A stretch of 64,000 nt of DNA from JANYHH01 sp965249745 (GTDB lineage: Bacteria; Deinococcota; Deinococci; Deinococcales; JAAFIG01): positions 2,542,001 to 2,606,000 of the forward strand of contig OZ252252.1 of NCBI GenBank assembly GCA_965249745.1, given 5' to 3'. The translations under genes were made by a program, and so were the position numbers. Under the pieces are notes generated by a model. It made no database searches. It was not told the DNA's origin and worked only from the letters and a program-made list of their open reading frames with translations. Below are positions 7,945-16,462 of the stretch, piece after piece (position 1 is the first letter of the stretch; every line of letters begins with the position of its first letter).

Positions 7945-9945
7945 ATGACCCCCTCGCCCTCCGGCCGCGCACCAGCCAAGCTCTGGCTCGCCGTGTTCGC
8001 GGTGCTGATCGCCGCGCTGAGTTTCATCGTGCCCGTCTTTACCCTGTCCCGGTCGTTCGGTGGTGAGGGTGCGCTGTGGTTGCAACCGGGAGTGGTCGTG
8101 GATTTCACGGGTTTCTTGCCAAAAACCCTGCCGGATTTTTCGCTGACGGCCGCTCTGGTCTGGGTGACGTTGCTGGCGCTGTTGGTCGTGGCTGCCCTAG
8201 CCTGGACCGGCTCGAGACTGTTGTGGGTGGCGGGCGCGGCGGTGGTGCTGCTCCTAGTTTTGGCCACGGGCGCATTCATCGTCAGCATTGACACGGTGCA
8301 ATCTCCGCTGCTGGCGGCCGGAACCGCCGCGCGCCGCCTGCCATTCCAGAATTTCGGTCCGAGCCTTTGGATGTACCTAACATTGATTCTGGGTTTAACC
8401 GCGACCGCCTCGAGCCTGAATAGCGCTGGGCGATTTCCTCAATTTTTCGCCCGCTTACGCGGCGCACTCGTGCCCGGAATTGCGATTCTGCTGTCTCTGC
8501 TGCTGTCCGGTGTGGTGATTCTGGCGCTGCAAGCCGTTCCGGGGGCAGACAAGGGCCCGCAGGGTTTCGGCGGCGGCTGGCTGGGCAAGGTGGATTTACT
8601 GTGGTTCAGTTACAGCACGCTGTTTGGACCGATCCTGCCGAAGTTCCGCCCGACACTGGATTTCGCCCCGCTGTGGCAGAGTTTGGCATTGGCCACGCCG
8701 CTGATCTTTACCGGGCTGGGCTTGTCGTTCGGGTTTCGCACGGGCTTGTTTAACATCGGCGCGGCGGGACAGGTGACGATGGGCGGGCTGTTCTGCGCGG
8801 CGGTCGGCGTCTACGTGCCGGGTCCGTGGTACCTGATCGGACCGCTCTCGGTGGCGGCGGCGGCGCTCGGCGGCGGACTCTGGGGCGCGATTCCGGGCTG
8901 GCTGAAGGGCCGCTTCGGCGCGTCCGAGGTTATCAACACGATCATGCTGAACTACGTTGCCTCTGGGCTGCTGGTCTTTCTGATCGGAACCAATCAAGCC
9001 AGCTTCTTCGGACGAACGATCACCATGCCATTCAAAGATCCTGTCAGCGGCGAGGCAAAAAGTCTCGAGTTCGGACTGGGGGCGCGACTCTCGAGCCTGA
9101 CCGACCTGCCACTGGTTCACGCCGGGAACAACCAGTTCATGCTGGCGCTGCCGCTCCTGGTTTTGGGGGCATTGCTGGGCTGGACCTTCTCTCAGGGTGA
9201 CTCGAGACGGCGTGGGATCGTCGCGGCCGTGGCGGGCGCGGCGGGGCTGGTGCTCGGGTTCCTGCTCCCAAGACTGCCGGTCTCGGGTTCGATGGCGACG
9301 GCCGGGTTGAGCGTCGCGTTCGTCCTGGCGCTGCTGGCAGCCGTGTTCGTGGGTGTCTTCCTGTGGCGCACGAAATGGGGTTACGAATTGCGAGCGGTCG
9401 GATTGTCTCCGAAGGCGGCCGAGTACGGCGGCGTCAACATCGCCCGCAACACCGTGCTGGCGCTCGCCATCAGCGGCGCGCTGGCGGGTTTAGCCGCGAC
9501 CCACTTCACGATGGGCGGGGCGCTCTCCGAGTACCGCCTAAAACAGGTCATGCCCTCCGAGTCGGTCGGTTTTGGCGGCATCACCGTGGCACTGCTGGGC
9601 GGCAACACCCCGGCGGGCGTGGTCGCCTCGAGCGTCCTGTTCGGGGTCTTGGGTACGGGCGGGTTGAACCTCGATCAGAAGTTGGACAATATCTCCCGCG
9701 AGATCGTGACTGTCTTGCAGGCCTTGATCGTGCTGTTCATTGCCACGCGCGGCTTCCTGAGCGGGGACTTTCTGCGAAGCATCAATAATGAACCCAAAGC
9801 CAAAGTTGCGTCCACGGCTGTCCCGCCGAGCGGCAGTGACCCGGTGTCCTCGAGCCTCGAGCCGCCCGCTGGTCCAAGCGCTGGCTCGGGTACGACTGGA
9901 CCGAATGCGGCTGGGTCTGTGGTCGCATCCCAGGAGGTGAAGTGA
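7945..9945 (+). CDS. Nucleoside ABC transporter permease (NupP-type) with extra N-terminal helices
   Basis: 666 residues from ATG 7945, chosen by the TACAAT box 7 nt upstream. The C-terminal ~400 residues are a BPD_transp_2-type permease: GLFNIGAAGQVTMGG, ASEVINTIMLNYVA and YGGVNIARNTVLALAISGALAGLAA are hallmarks of purine/nucleoside importers. The first ~240 residues add about five predicted helices, making it nearly twice the ~350 residues of B. subtilis NupP. The C-terminal 40 residues are low-complexity Pro/Ser/Gly. It is coupled to the next permease by a TGATG overlap. No ATPase or binding protein gene is adjacent. Confidence 0.88.
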   Translation: MTPSPSGRAPAKLWLAVFAVLIAALSFIVPVFTLSRSFGGEGALWLQPGVVVDFTGFLPKTLPDFSLTAALVWVTLLALLVVAALAWTGSRLLWVAGAAVVLLLVLATGAFIVSIDTVQSPLLAAGTAARRLPFQNFGPSLWMYLTLILGLTATASSLNSAGRFPQFFARLRGALVPGIAILLSLLLSGVVILALQAVPGADKGPQGFGGGWLGKVDLLWFSYSTLFGPILPKFRPTLDFAPLWQSLALATPLIFTGLGLSFGFRTGLFNIGAAGQVTMGGLFCAAVGVYVPGPWYLIGPLSVAAAALGGGLWGAIPGWLKGRFGASEVINTIMLNYVASGLLVFLIGTNQASFFGRTITMPFKDPVSGEAKSLEFGLGARLSSLTDLPLVHAGNNQFMLALPLLVLGALLGWTFSQGDSRRRGIVAAVAGAAGLVLGFLLPRLPVSGSMATAGLSVAFVLALLAAVFVGVFLWRTKWGYELRAVGLSPKAAEYGGVNIARNTVLALAISGALAGLAATHFTMGGALSEYRLKQVMPSESVGFGGITVALLGGNTPAGVVASSVLFGVLGTGGLNLDQKLDNISREIVTVLQALIVLFIATRGFLSGDFLRSINNEPKAKVASTAVPPSGSDPVSSSLEPPAGPSAGSGTTGPNAAGSVVASQEVK

Positions 9946-10871
9946 TGGACCTGACATCAATCTTCGTGCTGCTCTCGACGACAGTTCGTACCACCACGCC
10001 GCTGCTCTTGGCGGCTCTGGGCGGCTTGTACTCGGAGCGATCCGGCGTGGTCAACGTGGCGCTCGAAGGGATCATGCTCTTTGGGGCGCTCACGGGGGCG
10101 GTCGTGGCCCAGCAATTAGAGGAACACGTCGTCGCGGCCTACCCGAATCTGGCGGGGGACTGGGTGGCGTTTGCGGGCGCGTTCGCCGCGATGATCGTCG
10201 GGGGGCTGATCGCGCTGATTCACGCAGTCGTCAGCATCCGGTACCGCGCCGATCAGGTTATCAGCGGGACCGCCATCAACTTGCTAGCCTTGGGTGTCCC
10301 GGCGGTCGTGCTGCAAGCGATTTACAAGAACACCAGCGATTCCAAATCGGTGGAGAACCCGCTGCCGCTCTGGGGACCCGAAGGCTTCGCGTTTTCGCCG
10401 CTGACGTATCTGGCGTTTTTGCTCGTGCCGATCACCTGGTACGTGATCTACCGCACGCCGTTCGGGTTGCGCTTACGCTCGGTCGGTGAGGCCCCGCAGG
10501 CAGCCGCCAGTGTCGGCGTCAATGTCTTTCGTATCCGCTACACGGCCGTCATCATCAGTGGCATGTTGGCGGCCCTGGCGGGCGCGTCGCTGAGCATCGG
10601 CAACCTGGACAAGTTCAATCGCGGCATCAGCGCCGGGCAGGGCTTTATCGCGCTGGCCGCGCTGATTTTCGGCAAGTGGATTCCGATCAACGTCATGGGC
10701 GCGTGCCTGCTGTTCGGGTTTTTCAGCGCCCTCTCCATCAAACTTGGCGGCGAGAACATCCTGCCCGGCCCGATTGTGGATATGCTGCCGTTCATCATCA
10801 CGATTATGGTGCTGGCTGGGTTCATCGGACGGTCTCGAGCGCCGAAAGCCGTGGGTCAGCCGTACCCCTAA
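9945..10871 (+). CDS. Nucleoside ABC transporter permease (NupQ-type)
   Basis: 308 residues. ATG 9945 overlaps the TGA of the previous gene, with AGGAGG at 9932-9937; GTG 9942 is less likely. TTTPLLLAALGGLYSERSGVVNVALEGIMLFGAL is the conserved N-terminal block of the second permease of BMP-dependent nucleoside importers, and RADQVISGTAINLLALG follows. About eight membrane helices are predicted. It forms a heterodimer with the preceding permease, by family rule. The next gene is a pseudouridine-5'-phosphate glycosidase, which suggests that modified nucleosides are a cargo. Confidence 0.9.
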   Translation: MDLTSIFVLLSTTVRTTTPLLLAALGGLYSERSGVVNVALEGIMLFGALTGAVVAQQLEEHVVAAYPNLAGDWVAFAGAFAAMIVGGLIALIHAVVSIRYRADQVISGTAINLLALGVPAVVLQAIYKNTSDSKSVENPLPLWGPEGFAFSPLTYLAFLLVPITWYVIYRTPFGLRLRSVGEAPQAAASVGVNVFRIRYTAVIISGMLAALAGASLSIGNLDKFNRGISAGQGFIALAALIFGKWIPINVMGACLLFGFFSALSIKLGGENILPGPIVDMLPFIITIMVLAGFIGRSRAPKAVGQPYP

Positions 10872-10939
10872 GCGTCTGTTGAATCCTCGAGCTGGCCCCG
10901 AGTTCACTCCTCCCTACACCGAGAGCGCAGAGGTTCACT

Positions 10940-11869
10940 TTGAATCCCCAATTCGATTACCGCCCCGAAGTTCGTGCCGCACTGGAAGCCGACCAACCCG
11001 TCGTGGCATTGGAAAGCACCGTCATCTCGCACGGCTTGCCGTACCCGCAAAACCTGGAAACTGCGCAGGCCATGGAGGCTGAGATTCGTGAGGTCGGTGC
11101 GATTCCCGCGACCGTCGCGGTTTTCGATGGACGAGTTCAGATCGGCTGCGACGCGTCGCAACTCGAGCGGCTGGCCTTGGAAAAACTGGAGAAGGTTTCC
11201 CTGTGGAACCTGCCCGCGCTGATGGCCGTTGGGAAAAGCGGCGGCACGACGGTTGCCACGACCGCGCACCTGGCGCACCTCGCGGGCATTCAGGTGTTTG
11301 CCACCGGGGGGATTGGCGGCGTGCATTTTGATGCCTTCGACGAGAGCGCCGACCTGCCCGCGCTGGCCCGGACGCCGATTGTCGTCGTTTGCGCCGGAGC
11401 CAAGAGTATTTTGAACCTGCACGCCACGCTGGAACGCCTCGAGACGCTCGGCGTGCCAGTGATCGGTTACGGCACGGATACCCTGCCCGCCTTTCACACG
11501 CCGACCAGTCCGTACGCGGTGGCGGCCCGACTGGACACCCCGGACGAGGTGGCGCGGGCGCAAATTGCGGCTCGAGGCTTGGAAATGCGCCAGGCGATTC
11601 TGGTCACCAACCCCGTGTCGGGCGGCATTCCGTATGATCGGGTGCAGGGCTGGGTCGAGGCTGCCAACCACGAGGCCCGAAAGCAAGGCGTCAGCGGAAA
11701 GGCGCTCACCCCGTTCCTGCTGGCGCAACTGGCGGAAAAAAGTCACGGTGAGTCCATCACCGTGAATGCTAGTTTGCTTCGCAACAACGCCCGTCTCGGA
11801 GGTCAGATCGCGGTCGCGCTGTCGGCGCAACACCGCACTGCCGGACGGCTACCCGTGGGGACCGTATGA
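10940..11869 (+). CDS. psuG: Pseudouridine-5'-phosphate glycosidase
   Basis: 309 residues from TTG 10940, preceded by AGAGG. It splits the C-C glycosidic bond of pseudouridine 5'-phosphate to uracil and ribose 5-phosphate. Family blocks are VVALESTVISHGLPYPQNLETA, GKSGGTTVATTAHLAHLAGI, FATGGIGGVHFDAFDESADL and VIGYGTDTLPAFHT, covering the whole PsuG/IndA fold. Full length for the family. Its usual partner kinase PsuK is not in the window. It ends in a 4-nt ATGA overlap with the rodZ-like gene and follows the permease pair by 68 nt. Confidence 0.93.
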   Translation: MNPQFDYRPEVRAALEADQPVVALESTVISHGLPYPQNLETAQAMEAEIREVGAIPATVAVFDGRVQIGCDASQLERLALEKLEKVSLWNLPALMAVGKSGGTTVATTAHLAHLAGIQVFATGGIGGVHFDAFDESADLPALARTPIVVVCAGAKSILNLHATLERLETLGVPVIGYGTDTLPAFHTPTSPYAVAARLDTPDEVARAQIAARGLEMRQAILVTNPVSGGIPYDRVQGWVEAANHEARKQGVSGKALTPFLLAQLAEKSHGESITVNASLLRNNARLGGQIAVALSAQHRTAGRLPVGTV

Positions 11870-12831
11870 GCGAAAGCAGTCTGGGATCAACCCTCCGCAA
11901 GGCTCGAGAAGACCAGGGCATTCCCTTAGAGGAGATCGCTGATCGGTTGAAGGTCAGGCCCAGCCTGATCGCTGCGTTGGAAGAGGACCGCTTCACGGAT
12001 TTGCCAGAACCGATTTATACCCGCGCCTATCTGCAACGCTACGCGCAGCTCGTCAGCCTAGACGCTGCGCCTCTGGTGGCCGCGTACGACCGTCGCGCCG
12101 GGGTCAGCCAGATTCCAGTCACGAGCGTACCGAAAGTCTCGAGCCTGGCCAAACCCGCTCGGTTCGCCGTGCCACCGCTGGTTTTCGTCGTTGTTGGAGC
12201 GGCCGTCGCGGCGGGTGCGTTCTGGATCTACCGCACCCTCGGGAGCAGTCCCAAAGCCGCCACCAAGCTGCCGCTCGAGCAGGTCGCCAAGGAGGCCATG
12301 TCGCGCCCGAACAACAAGCTCAACGCCCCCAGCCAAGGCGATCCGAGCGTGCTGATCAAACTCAAACTCAGCGTCACCAGCCTCCCGAGTGGCGCGAGTG
12401 TGATGCTGGATCGTTACAAGATCGGCGTCACGCCGCTGACCGACGCGCCCGTCAGCGGGGGGCGCAACCGGCAGTTGCGTTTGGAGAAGGACGGCTACGC
12501 GCCGTATACGCAAAGCATCGAACTGCTGCAAAACCGGAATTTCAGTGTGTCCTTGCAGAAAGCCCCGGTCGCGTCCGTCACCACGCCCCCGGCGGCCACA
12601 CCGCAAGACCGCAACATCACGCTACGATTCCAGGGGCGGTCGTGGATGCGCGTCACCGGTCCCGGCGGCAAGGTTCTCTTTGAAGGTATCCCGGAGGTCG
12701 GCTCGTCGCAATCCTTCCCAGCCCCAATCACCGTGCGGGCCGGACGCCCGGATGTCATCAGCGCCGTGATCGGCGGCGTGACCCGCAGCAGCCTCGGTGG
12801 GGCGAACGCCGCCACGATCAGCCTGCCCTGA
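11866..12831 (+). CDS. RodZ-like protein with PEGA and DUF4115 domains
   Basis: 321 residues. Residues 5-75 form the RodZ helix-turn-helix (LRKAREDQGIPLEEIADRLKVRPSLIAALEEDRF, then YTRAYLQRYAQLVSLD). One membrane helix lies at about 105-123 (PLVFVVVGAAVAAGAFWIY). The periplasmic part holds a PEGA-like domain (about 165-235, SLPSGASVMLDRYKIGVTPL) and a DUF4115-like end (RFQGRSWMRVTGPGGKVLFEG). RodZ links MreB to the wall machinery; here the role in cell shape is inferred. A PEGA domain inside RodZ is uncommon. Confidence 0.85.
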   Translation: MSESSLGSTLRKAREDQGIPLEEIADRLKVRPSLIAALEEDRFTDLPEPIYTRAYLQRYAQLVSLDAAPLVAAYDRRAGVSQIPVTSVPKVSSLAKPARFAVPPLVFVVVGAAVAAGAFWIYRTLGSSPKAATKLPLEQVAKEAMSRPNNKLNAPSQGDPSVLIKLKLSVTSLPSGASVMLDRYKIGVTPLTDAPVSGGRNRQLRLEKDGYAPYTQSIELLQNRNFSVSLQKAPVASVTTPPAATPQDRNITLRFQGRSWMRVTGPGGKVLFEGIPEVGSSQSFPAPITVRAGRPDVISAVIGGVTRSSLGGANAATISLP

Positions 12832-12959
12832 ACGGTTAGCGACTCGAGGGTAGCGGATTCAACTCGAATGGGTAGTGAGAACTCGAGGGTAGAGACAATC
12901 TGGGCTTTTACAGGGGATAAACTCGAGCACTGACTGTCGTGCCTCACGGGCCCTAAGCG

Positions 12960-13862
12960 CTAAAACACCACGGTCTTATTCTGGTACACCAACACCCGAT
13001 CCTCGAGATGCGCCCGCACGGCCCGCGCCAGCACGTTGCGTTCGATGTCGCGCCCGGTCTGGGTCAGTGCCTTCACGTCCTCGCGGTGCGTGACGTGGGC
13101 CACGTCCTGCTCGATGATCGGACCGGCGTCCAGTTCGGCCGTCACGTAATGGGCGGTCGCACCGATAATCTTGACGCCGCGTTGGAAGGCGCTCTTGTAA
13201 GGGTTCGCGCCAACAAAGGCGGGCAGGAAACTGTGATGAATGTTGATGACCGGCATCTCGACCGCACCCAGGAACTCGCCGCTGATGATCTGCATGTACC
13301 GGGCCAGTACCGCGAAATCCGCCCGACCGCGCAGCAAGCCTAAAATCTGCGCCTCGCTTTGGGCCTTGCTGTCCTTTTGCACCGGCACGTAATGGAACGG
13401 GATATCAAAGGCCCGCACGTCGGCTTCTAGGTCGCGGTGGTTGGAGATAACCATTGGGATCTCGCAGTGAAACTCGCCGCGTCGCACGCGCCACAGCAGG
13501 TCCATCAGGCAGTGATCGTACTTGCTGCACAGGATCGCCATGCGTTTCGGCTGATCGGCGTACTGCACATTCCACTGCATCTCGAACGGCCGGGCGACCT
13601 CCTGGGAGAAGGCTGTCTCAAAGGCGGCCCGCGTCAAATCCAGCCCCTCGAGACTGAACTCCTGACGCATGAAGAAACGTCCGCCCTCCGGGTCGGTGCT
13701 GTGCTGGTCGCTGGAAATGATGTTGGCGTTGTGCTGGAACAGAAACTGCGAGACGGCCGCGACGATGCCGCGACGGTCCGGGCAACCGATCAGCAAACGA
13801 GCCGTTTTGGTGGGGGAGGCGTTGGGGTGCGCTAGGGGCGCGGCTTTGGGCGAATCCGACAT
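12960..13862 (-). CDS. purU: Formyltetrahydrofolate deformylase
   Basis: 300 residues. An N-terminal ACT domain (LLIGCPDRRGIVAAVSQFLF) is followed by a formyltransferase fold with INIHHSFLPAF and HYVTAELDAGPIIEQDV, which supply the catalytic Asn, His and Asp. It releases formate from 10-formyl-THF and balances one-carbon pools. TATGAT lies 8 nt upstream of ATG 13862 on this strand, so the mRNA is probably leaderless. The first ~22 residues are a low-complexity extension (SDSPKAAPLAHPNASP). Confidence 0.93.
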   Translation of the reverse strand: MSDSPKAAPLAHPNASPTKTARLLIGCPDRRGIVAAVSQFLFQHNANIISSDQHSTDPEGGRFFMRQEFSLEGLDLTRAAFETAFSQEVARPFEMQWNVQYADQPKRMAILCSKYDHCLMDLLWRVRRGEFHCEIPMVISNHRDLEADVRAFDIPFHYVPVQKDSKAQSEAQILGLLRGRADFAVLARYMQIISGEFLGAVEMPVINIHHSFLPAFVGANPYKSAFQRGVKIIGATAHYVTAELDAGPIIEQDVAHVTHREDVKALTQTGRDIERNVLARAVRAHLEDRVLVYQNKTVVF

Positions 13863-13912
13863 GACGCGGCATCATACCGAAACGCCCGCCGAAACACTCT
13901 GGGAAACGCGAA

Positions 13913-13939
13913 AGGCTCGAGCGTAACTGGCTCGAGCCT
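13913..13939 (-). terminator. Terminator downstream of ychF built from CTCGAG words
   Basis: AGGCTCGAGC and GCTCGAGCCT (13930-13939 and 13913-13922 read on the minus strand) form a 10-bp stem with a 7-nt loop, followed on the minus strand by TTTCGCGTTTC. Each arm contains one CTCGAG. Confidence 0.6.
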
Positions 13940-13960
13940 CTGCGGTCCCATCCCAGCGAT

Positions 13961-15049
13961 TTAGACGTTGAACAAGAAGTTCACCACGTCGCCGTCGCGC
14001 ATCACGTAGTCCTTGCCCTCGGACCGGACCCAGCCTTTGGCCTTGGCGTTCGGAATGCTGCCCGCTTCCACCAGTTTGTCCCATTCGACCACCTCGGCGC
14101 GAATGAAACCGCGCTCGATGTCGCTGTGGATTTCAGCCGCCGCCTGCGGAGCTTTCGTGCCCTGATGAATCGTCCAGGCGCGCACCTCCTTGCCGCCAGC
14201 GGTCAGAAAGGTCTGCAAACCCAATGCCTTGAAGCCGACCTTGACCAGCCGCTCGAGACCGCTCTCGTGTAGGCCCAGTCCCTCCAAGAACTCTTTGGCT
14301 TCGTCGTCGCCCAACTCGGCGATCTCGCCCTCAATTTGAGCGCTGATCTTGACAACCTCCGCGCCCTCCTTGGCGGCGTGTTCGCGCACCTGACGCACGA
14401 GGTCGTTGTCCTCAGCCAAGGTCGCCTCGTCCACGTTGGCGACGTAGATCACTGGCTTGGCGGTGATGAGTCCCAATTCCTGCGGAACCTCGAGACCCGT
14501 CAAACGCGCCGGGATGCCGTCGGAAAGTGGTTTGAGTAAGGCCTCCGCTTGCGCCAAAAGTTCCACGTCGTCCTTGTTCGACTTCGCGGTTTTGCGTAAA
14601 CGCTCCACGCGTTTCTCCAAACCCGCCAGATCGGACAGCGCCAACTCGAGATTGATGATCTCGATGTCCTCGAGCGGATTGACTTGACCGGAGACGTGAA
14701 TGATGTCGGGGTCCTCGAAGCAGCGCACGACGTGAGCGATGGCGCTGACCTCGCGGATGTGGGCCAGGAACTGATTACCCAGACCCTCGCCCTGCGACGC
14801 ACCCTTGACCAGACCGGCGATGTCCACGAATTCCACGTGGGTTTCCACGACCGGCGGCACGTGATCGCCCTTGGTGTACAGCTTACAGAGCGCTTGCAGC
14901 CGCTCGTCACGCAAACTAACCATACCGACGTTCTTGTCAATCGTCGCAAACGGATAGTTGGCGCTGAGCGCCCCCGCCTTGGTGATCGCGTTGAAGAGCG
15001 TGCTTTTTCCAACGTTGGGCAAGCCAACGATGCCAATTCCCAGACCCAT
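13961..15049 (-). CDS. ychF: Obg-like ATPase YchF
   Basis: 362 residues from ATG 15049, chosen because GGAGG lies 8 nt upstream; the frame is open 11 codons further. G1 is GLPNVGKST, G3 region DIAGLVKGASQGEGLGNQFL, and the G4 position is NVDE, the NxxE variant that makes YchF prefer ATP. The helical domain follows G3 and a C-terminal TGS domain ends near RSEGKDYVMRDGDVVNFLFNV. It binds the ribosome and is linked to stress responses in other bacteria. Confidence 0.95.
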   Translation of the reverse strand: MGLGIGIVGLPNVGKSTLFNAITKAGALSANYPFATIDKNVGMVSLRDERLQALCKLYTKGDHVPPVVETHVEFVDIAGLVKGASQGEGLGNQFLAHIREVSAIAHVVRCFEDPDIIHVSGQVNPLEDIEIINLELALSDLAGLEKRVERLRKTAKSNKDDVELLAQAEALLKPLSDGIPARLTGLEVPQELGLITAKPVIYVANVDEATLAEDNDLVRQVREHAAKEGAEVVKISAQIEGEIAELGDDEAKEFLEGLGLHESGLERLVKVGFKALGLQTFLTAGGKEVRAWTIHQGTKAPQAAAEIHSDIERGFIRAEVVEWDKLVEAGSIPNAKAKGWVRSEGKDYVMRDGDVVNFLFNV

Positions 15050-15127
15050 AGTGCTACCTCCGACTTTCCCAGGGAAACGCAAACCTGGGAAGTATACGGT
15101 CTTCGCGAGCGTCCCTCCAAGCGAGCC

Positions 15128-15562
15128 TCAACGTTTCGAGATTCGACACTCGTTTCCGTTGGAATCCTTCCCCCCAGCAACGATCACCGCTCGCCCCGCC
15201 ACAGGTCTCGAGTAGTCTCCGGCCGCCCCCAGTTGGCAAATGAAGAAGTCCCGGCGGCTCGAGGTCGTGTAGACACCGATCGAAAAATTGTTGTTTTCAG
15301 GATAGTGGTAGGCATTGCCGCCAAAGCCAGGCTGCGAGTTGAGTGCCAATTCGTACATCCCTTTGAACTCTTCGACCGCGTGCGGCGTGCCCGAGGCTTG
15401 CACGGTGAAACTCTGCGTCGCTTTGTTGATGACCACCTCGACCTGCCAGTTGTCACCGGGTTTGATCGGAAAATTCGTGATCCCAGGGGTGTTGTTGCTC
15501 GGCGCACACCCCGAGAAAACTGCCAGTGCCAGCAAACCCACTGAGACCACGAATCGATTCAT
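15128..15562 (-). CDS. Small lipoprotein of unknown function
   Basis: 144 residues from ATG 15562 (GGAGG nearby). MNRFVVSVGLLALAVFSGC is a lipoprotein signal with lipobox FSGC. The mature part is a single beta-rich domain (PIKPGDNWQVEVVINKATQSFTV) with paired Cys late in the chain. I do not recognise a family. It is anchored in the envelope facing the periplasm. Confidence 0.7.
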   Translation of the reverse strand: MNRFVVSVGLLALAVFSGCAPSNNTPGITNFPIKPGDNWQVEVVINKATQSFTVQASGTPHAVEEFKGMYELALNSQPGFGGNAYHYPENNNFSIGVYTTSSRRDFFICQLGAAGDYSRPVAGRAVIVAGGKDSNGNECRISKR

Positions 15563-15670
15563 CTTGCCTCCCGCCACGAATGGCTTCGTGATTCTAGCCC
15601 GCCGCCGAATTTGGCAGCCCAGAAGCAAGGCTTCCTTCAGGCGACTCGAGCCTGATCGTAGAATCCTCCA

Positions 15671-16078
15671 GTGTCAGCCGACTTCAAATTCTCGCATTCC
15701 ATAGAAATTCGCTTTCGTGACCTGGATTCCCTGGGTCACGTCAACAACGCGGTGTACCTGAGTTACCTCGAGCAGGCGCGAATGGTCTACCTGCAAGGTC
15801 TGGGCTTGCGCTCGTCGCATCCGACGACAATTCTGGTCCGCAACGAGATTGACTACAAGCGCCCGGTCTTCCTGGGTGACCGTCTCAAAATCTTCGTGCG
15901 CGTGGTGCGGATTGGCTCGAAATCGTTGGAGTTCGGCTACGAACTCCATGCCAATGGTCTCCTGTGCGCGGTCGCCTCGAGCGTGCTGGTCTGGTTCGAT
16001 TTTCAGCAGAACCTGAGCGTGGTCGTGCCATTGGAGGCTCGAGCCAGCATTGAGGCGTTCGAGGGTCGCGTTCTCTAG
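15671..16078 (+). CDS. Hot-dog fold acyl-CoA thioesterase (4HBT/YbgC type)
   Basis: 135 residues from GTG 15671, which lies 6 nt after a TAGAAT box, hence probably leaderless. RFRDLDSLGHVNNAVYLSYLEQARMVYL contains the Asp-x(2-3)-GHVNN catalytic block of the 4-hydroxybenzoyl-CoA thioesterase family. Such enzymes hydrolyse acyl-CoA in the cytosol. Full length; substrate unknown. Confidence 0.87.
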   Translation: MSADFKFSHSIEIRFRDLDSLGHVNNAVYLSYLEQARMVYLQGLGLRSSHPTTILVRNEIDYKRPVFLGDRLKIFVRVVRIGSKSLEFGYELHANGLLCAVASSVLVWFDFQQNLSVVVPLEARASIEAFEGRVL

Positions 16079-16217
16079 CCTGAGCGTCACGAAGGGCTAG
16101 CCGTTCTCGGTTGAGCCAGCCTTTACGAAACCCGCCTCATGGGTTTTCCCCTCGAGCGATCAGTCCGCATTCTGATTCGTGAACCACGTAGGGCGGTTGA
16201 ATCAGCGGCATACAATT

Positions 16218-16227
16218 TGGTATACCA
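16218..16227. promoter_or_regulatory. GntR-like operator upstream of ilvB
   Basis: TGGTATACCA, a perfect palindrome in the context TTTGGTATACCAGA, just after TACAAT (16211-16216). The same core occurs upstream of ilvC at 20437-20448. The TNGTATACNA pattern fits FadR/GntR-family operators. The regulator is not identified. Confidence 0.5.
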
Positions 16228-16263
16228 GAGCCGTGACTCCCTCGAGCGTGCGCCGGGCCGGGC

Positions 16264-16293
16264 TTGACAGCCATCAGGGTCGGCTGATACCGT
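16264..16293 (+). promoter_or_regulatory. Promoter of the ilvB leader
   Basis: TTGACA (16264-16269), 18-nt spacer, TACCGT (16288-16293). The leader peptide ATG follows 9 nt later. Confidence 0.65.
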
Positions 16294-16302
16294 ACTGGGG
16301 TC

Positions 16303-16365
16303 ATGCCACACCACACCGCAATTATTGTCGTAGTAGTAGCCCTACCTTTGAGGGTCGCGGCTTAG
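16303..16365 (+). CDS. ilv operon leader peptide (Ile/Val/Leu-rich)
   Basis: A 20-codon ORF whose centre reads IIVVVVALPL: two Ile, four consecutive Val and two Leu codons, the products of the downstream pathway. It ends 22 nt before the terminator stem and overlaps the antiterminator segment. This is the classical branched-chain attenuator leader; translation near the 5' end of the RNA is suggested by the promoter spacing. Confidence 0.85.
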   Translation: MPHHTAIIVVVVALPLRVAA

Positions 16366-16415
16366 TTTTTCGTTTTTCAGCCATCACGACCCTCGCCACT
16401 CGCGGGGGTCTTTTT
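16350..16415 (+). terminator. ilv attenuator (antiterminator and terminator)
   Basis: GAGGGTCG (16350-16357, inside the leader ORF) is exactly complementary to CGACCCTC (16387-16394). The competing terminator pairs GACCCTCGC (16388-16396) with GCGGGGGTC (16402-16410), followed by TTTTTG. A ribosome stalled on the Ile/Val codons leaves 16350-16357 free and allows read-through. Confidence 0.85.
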
Positions 16416-16462
16416 GTTTCCCGCCTGACCACCGCCCCAAGCAACAAGAAAGGACGCAAACC

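Noticed and set aside
12832..12959. Twice repeated ACTCGAGGGTAG in the rodZ-purU gap as a regulatory repeat
   Set aside because: Two short copies are expected given the high CTCGAG density; no partner hairpin or promoter is attached.
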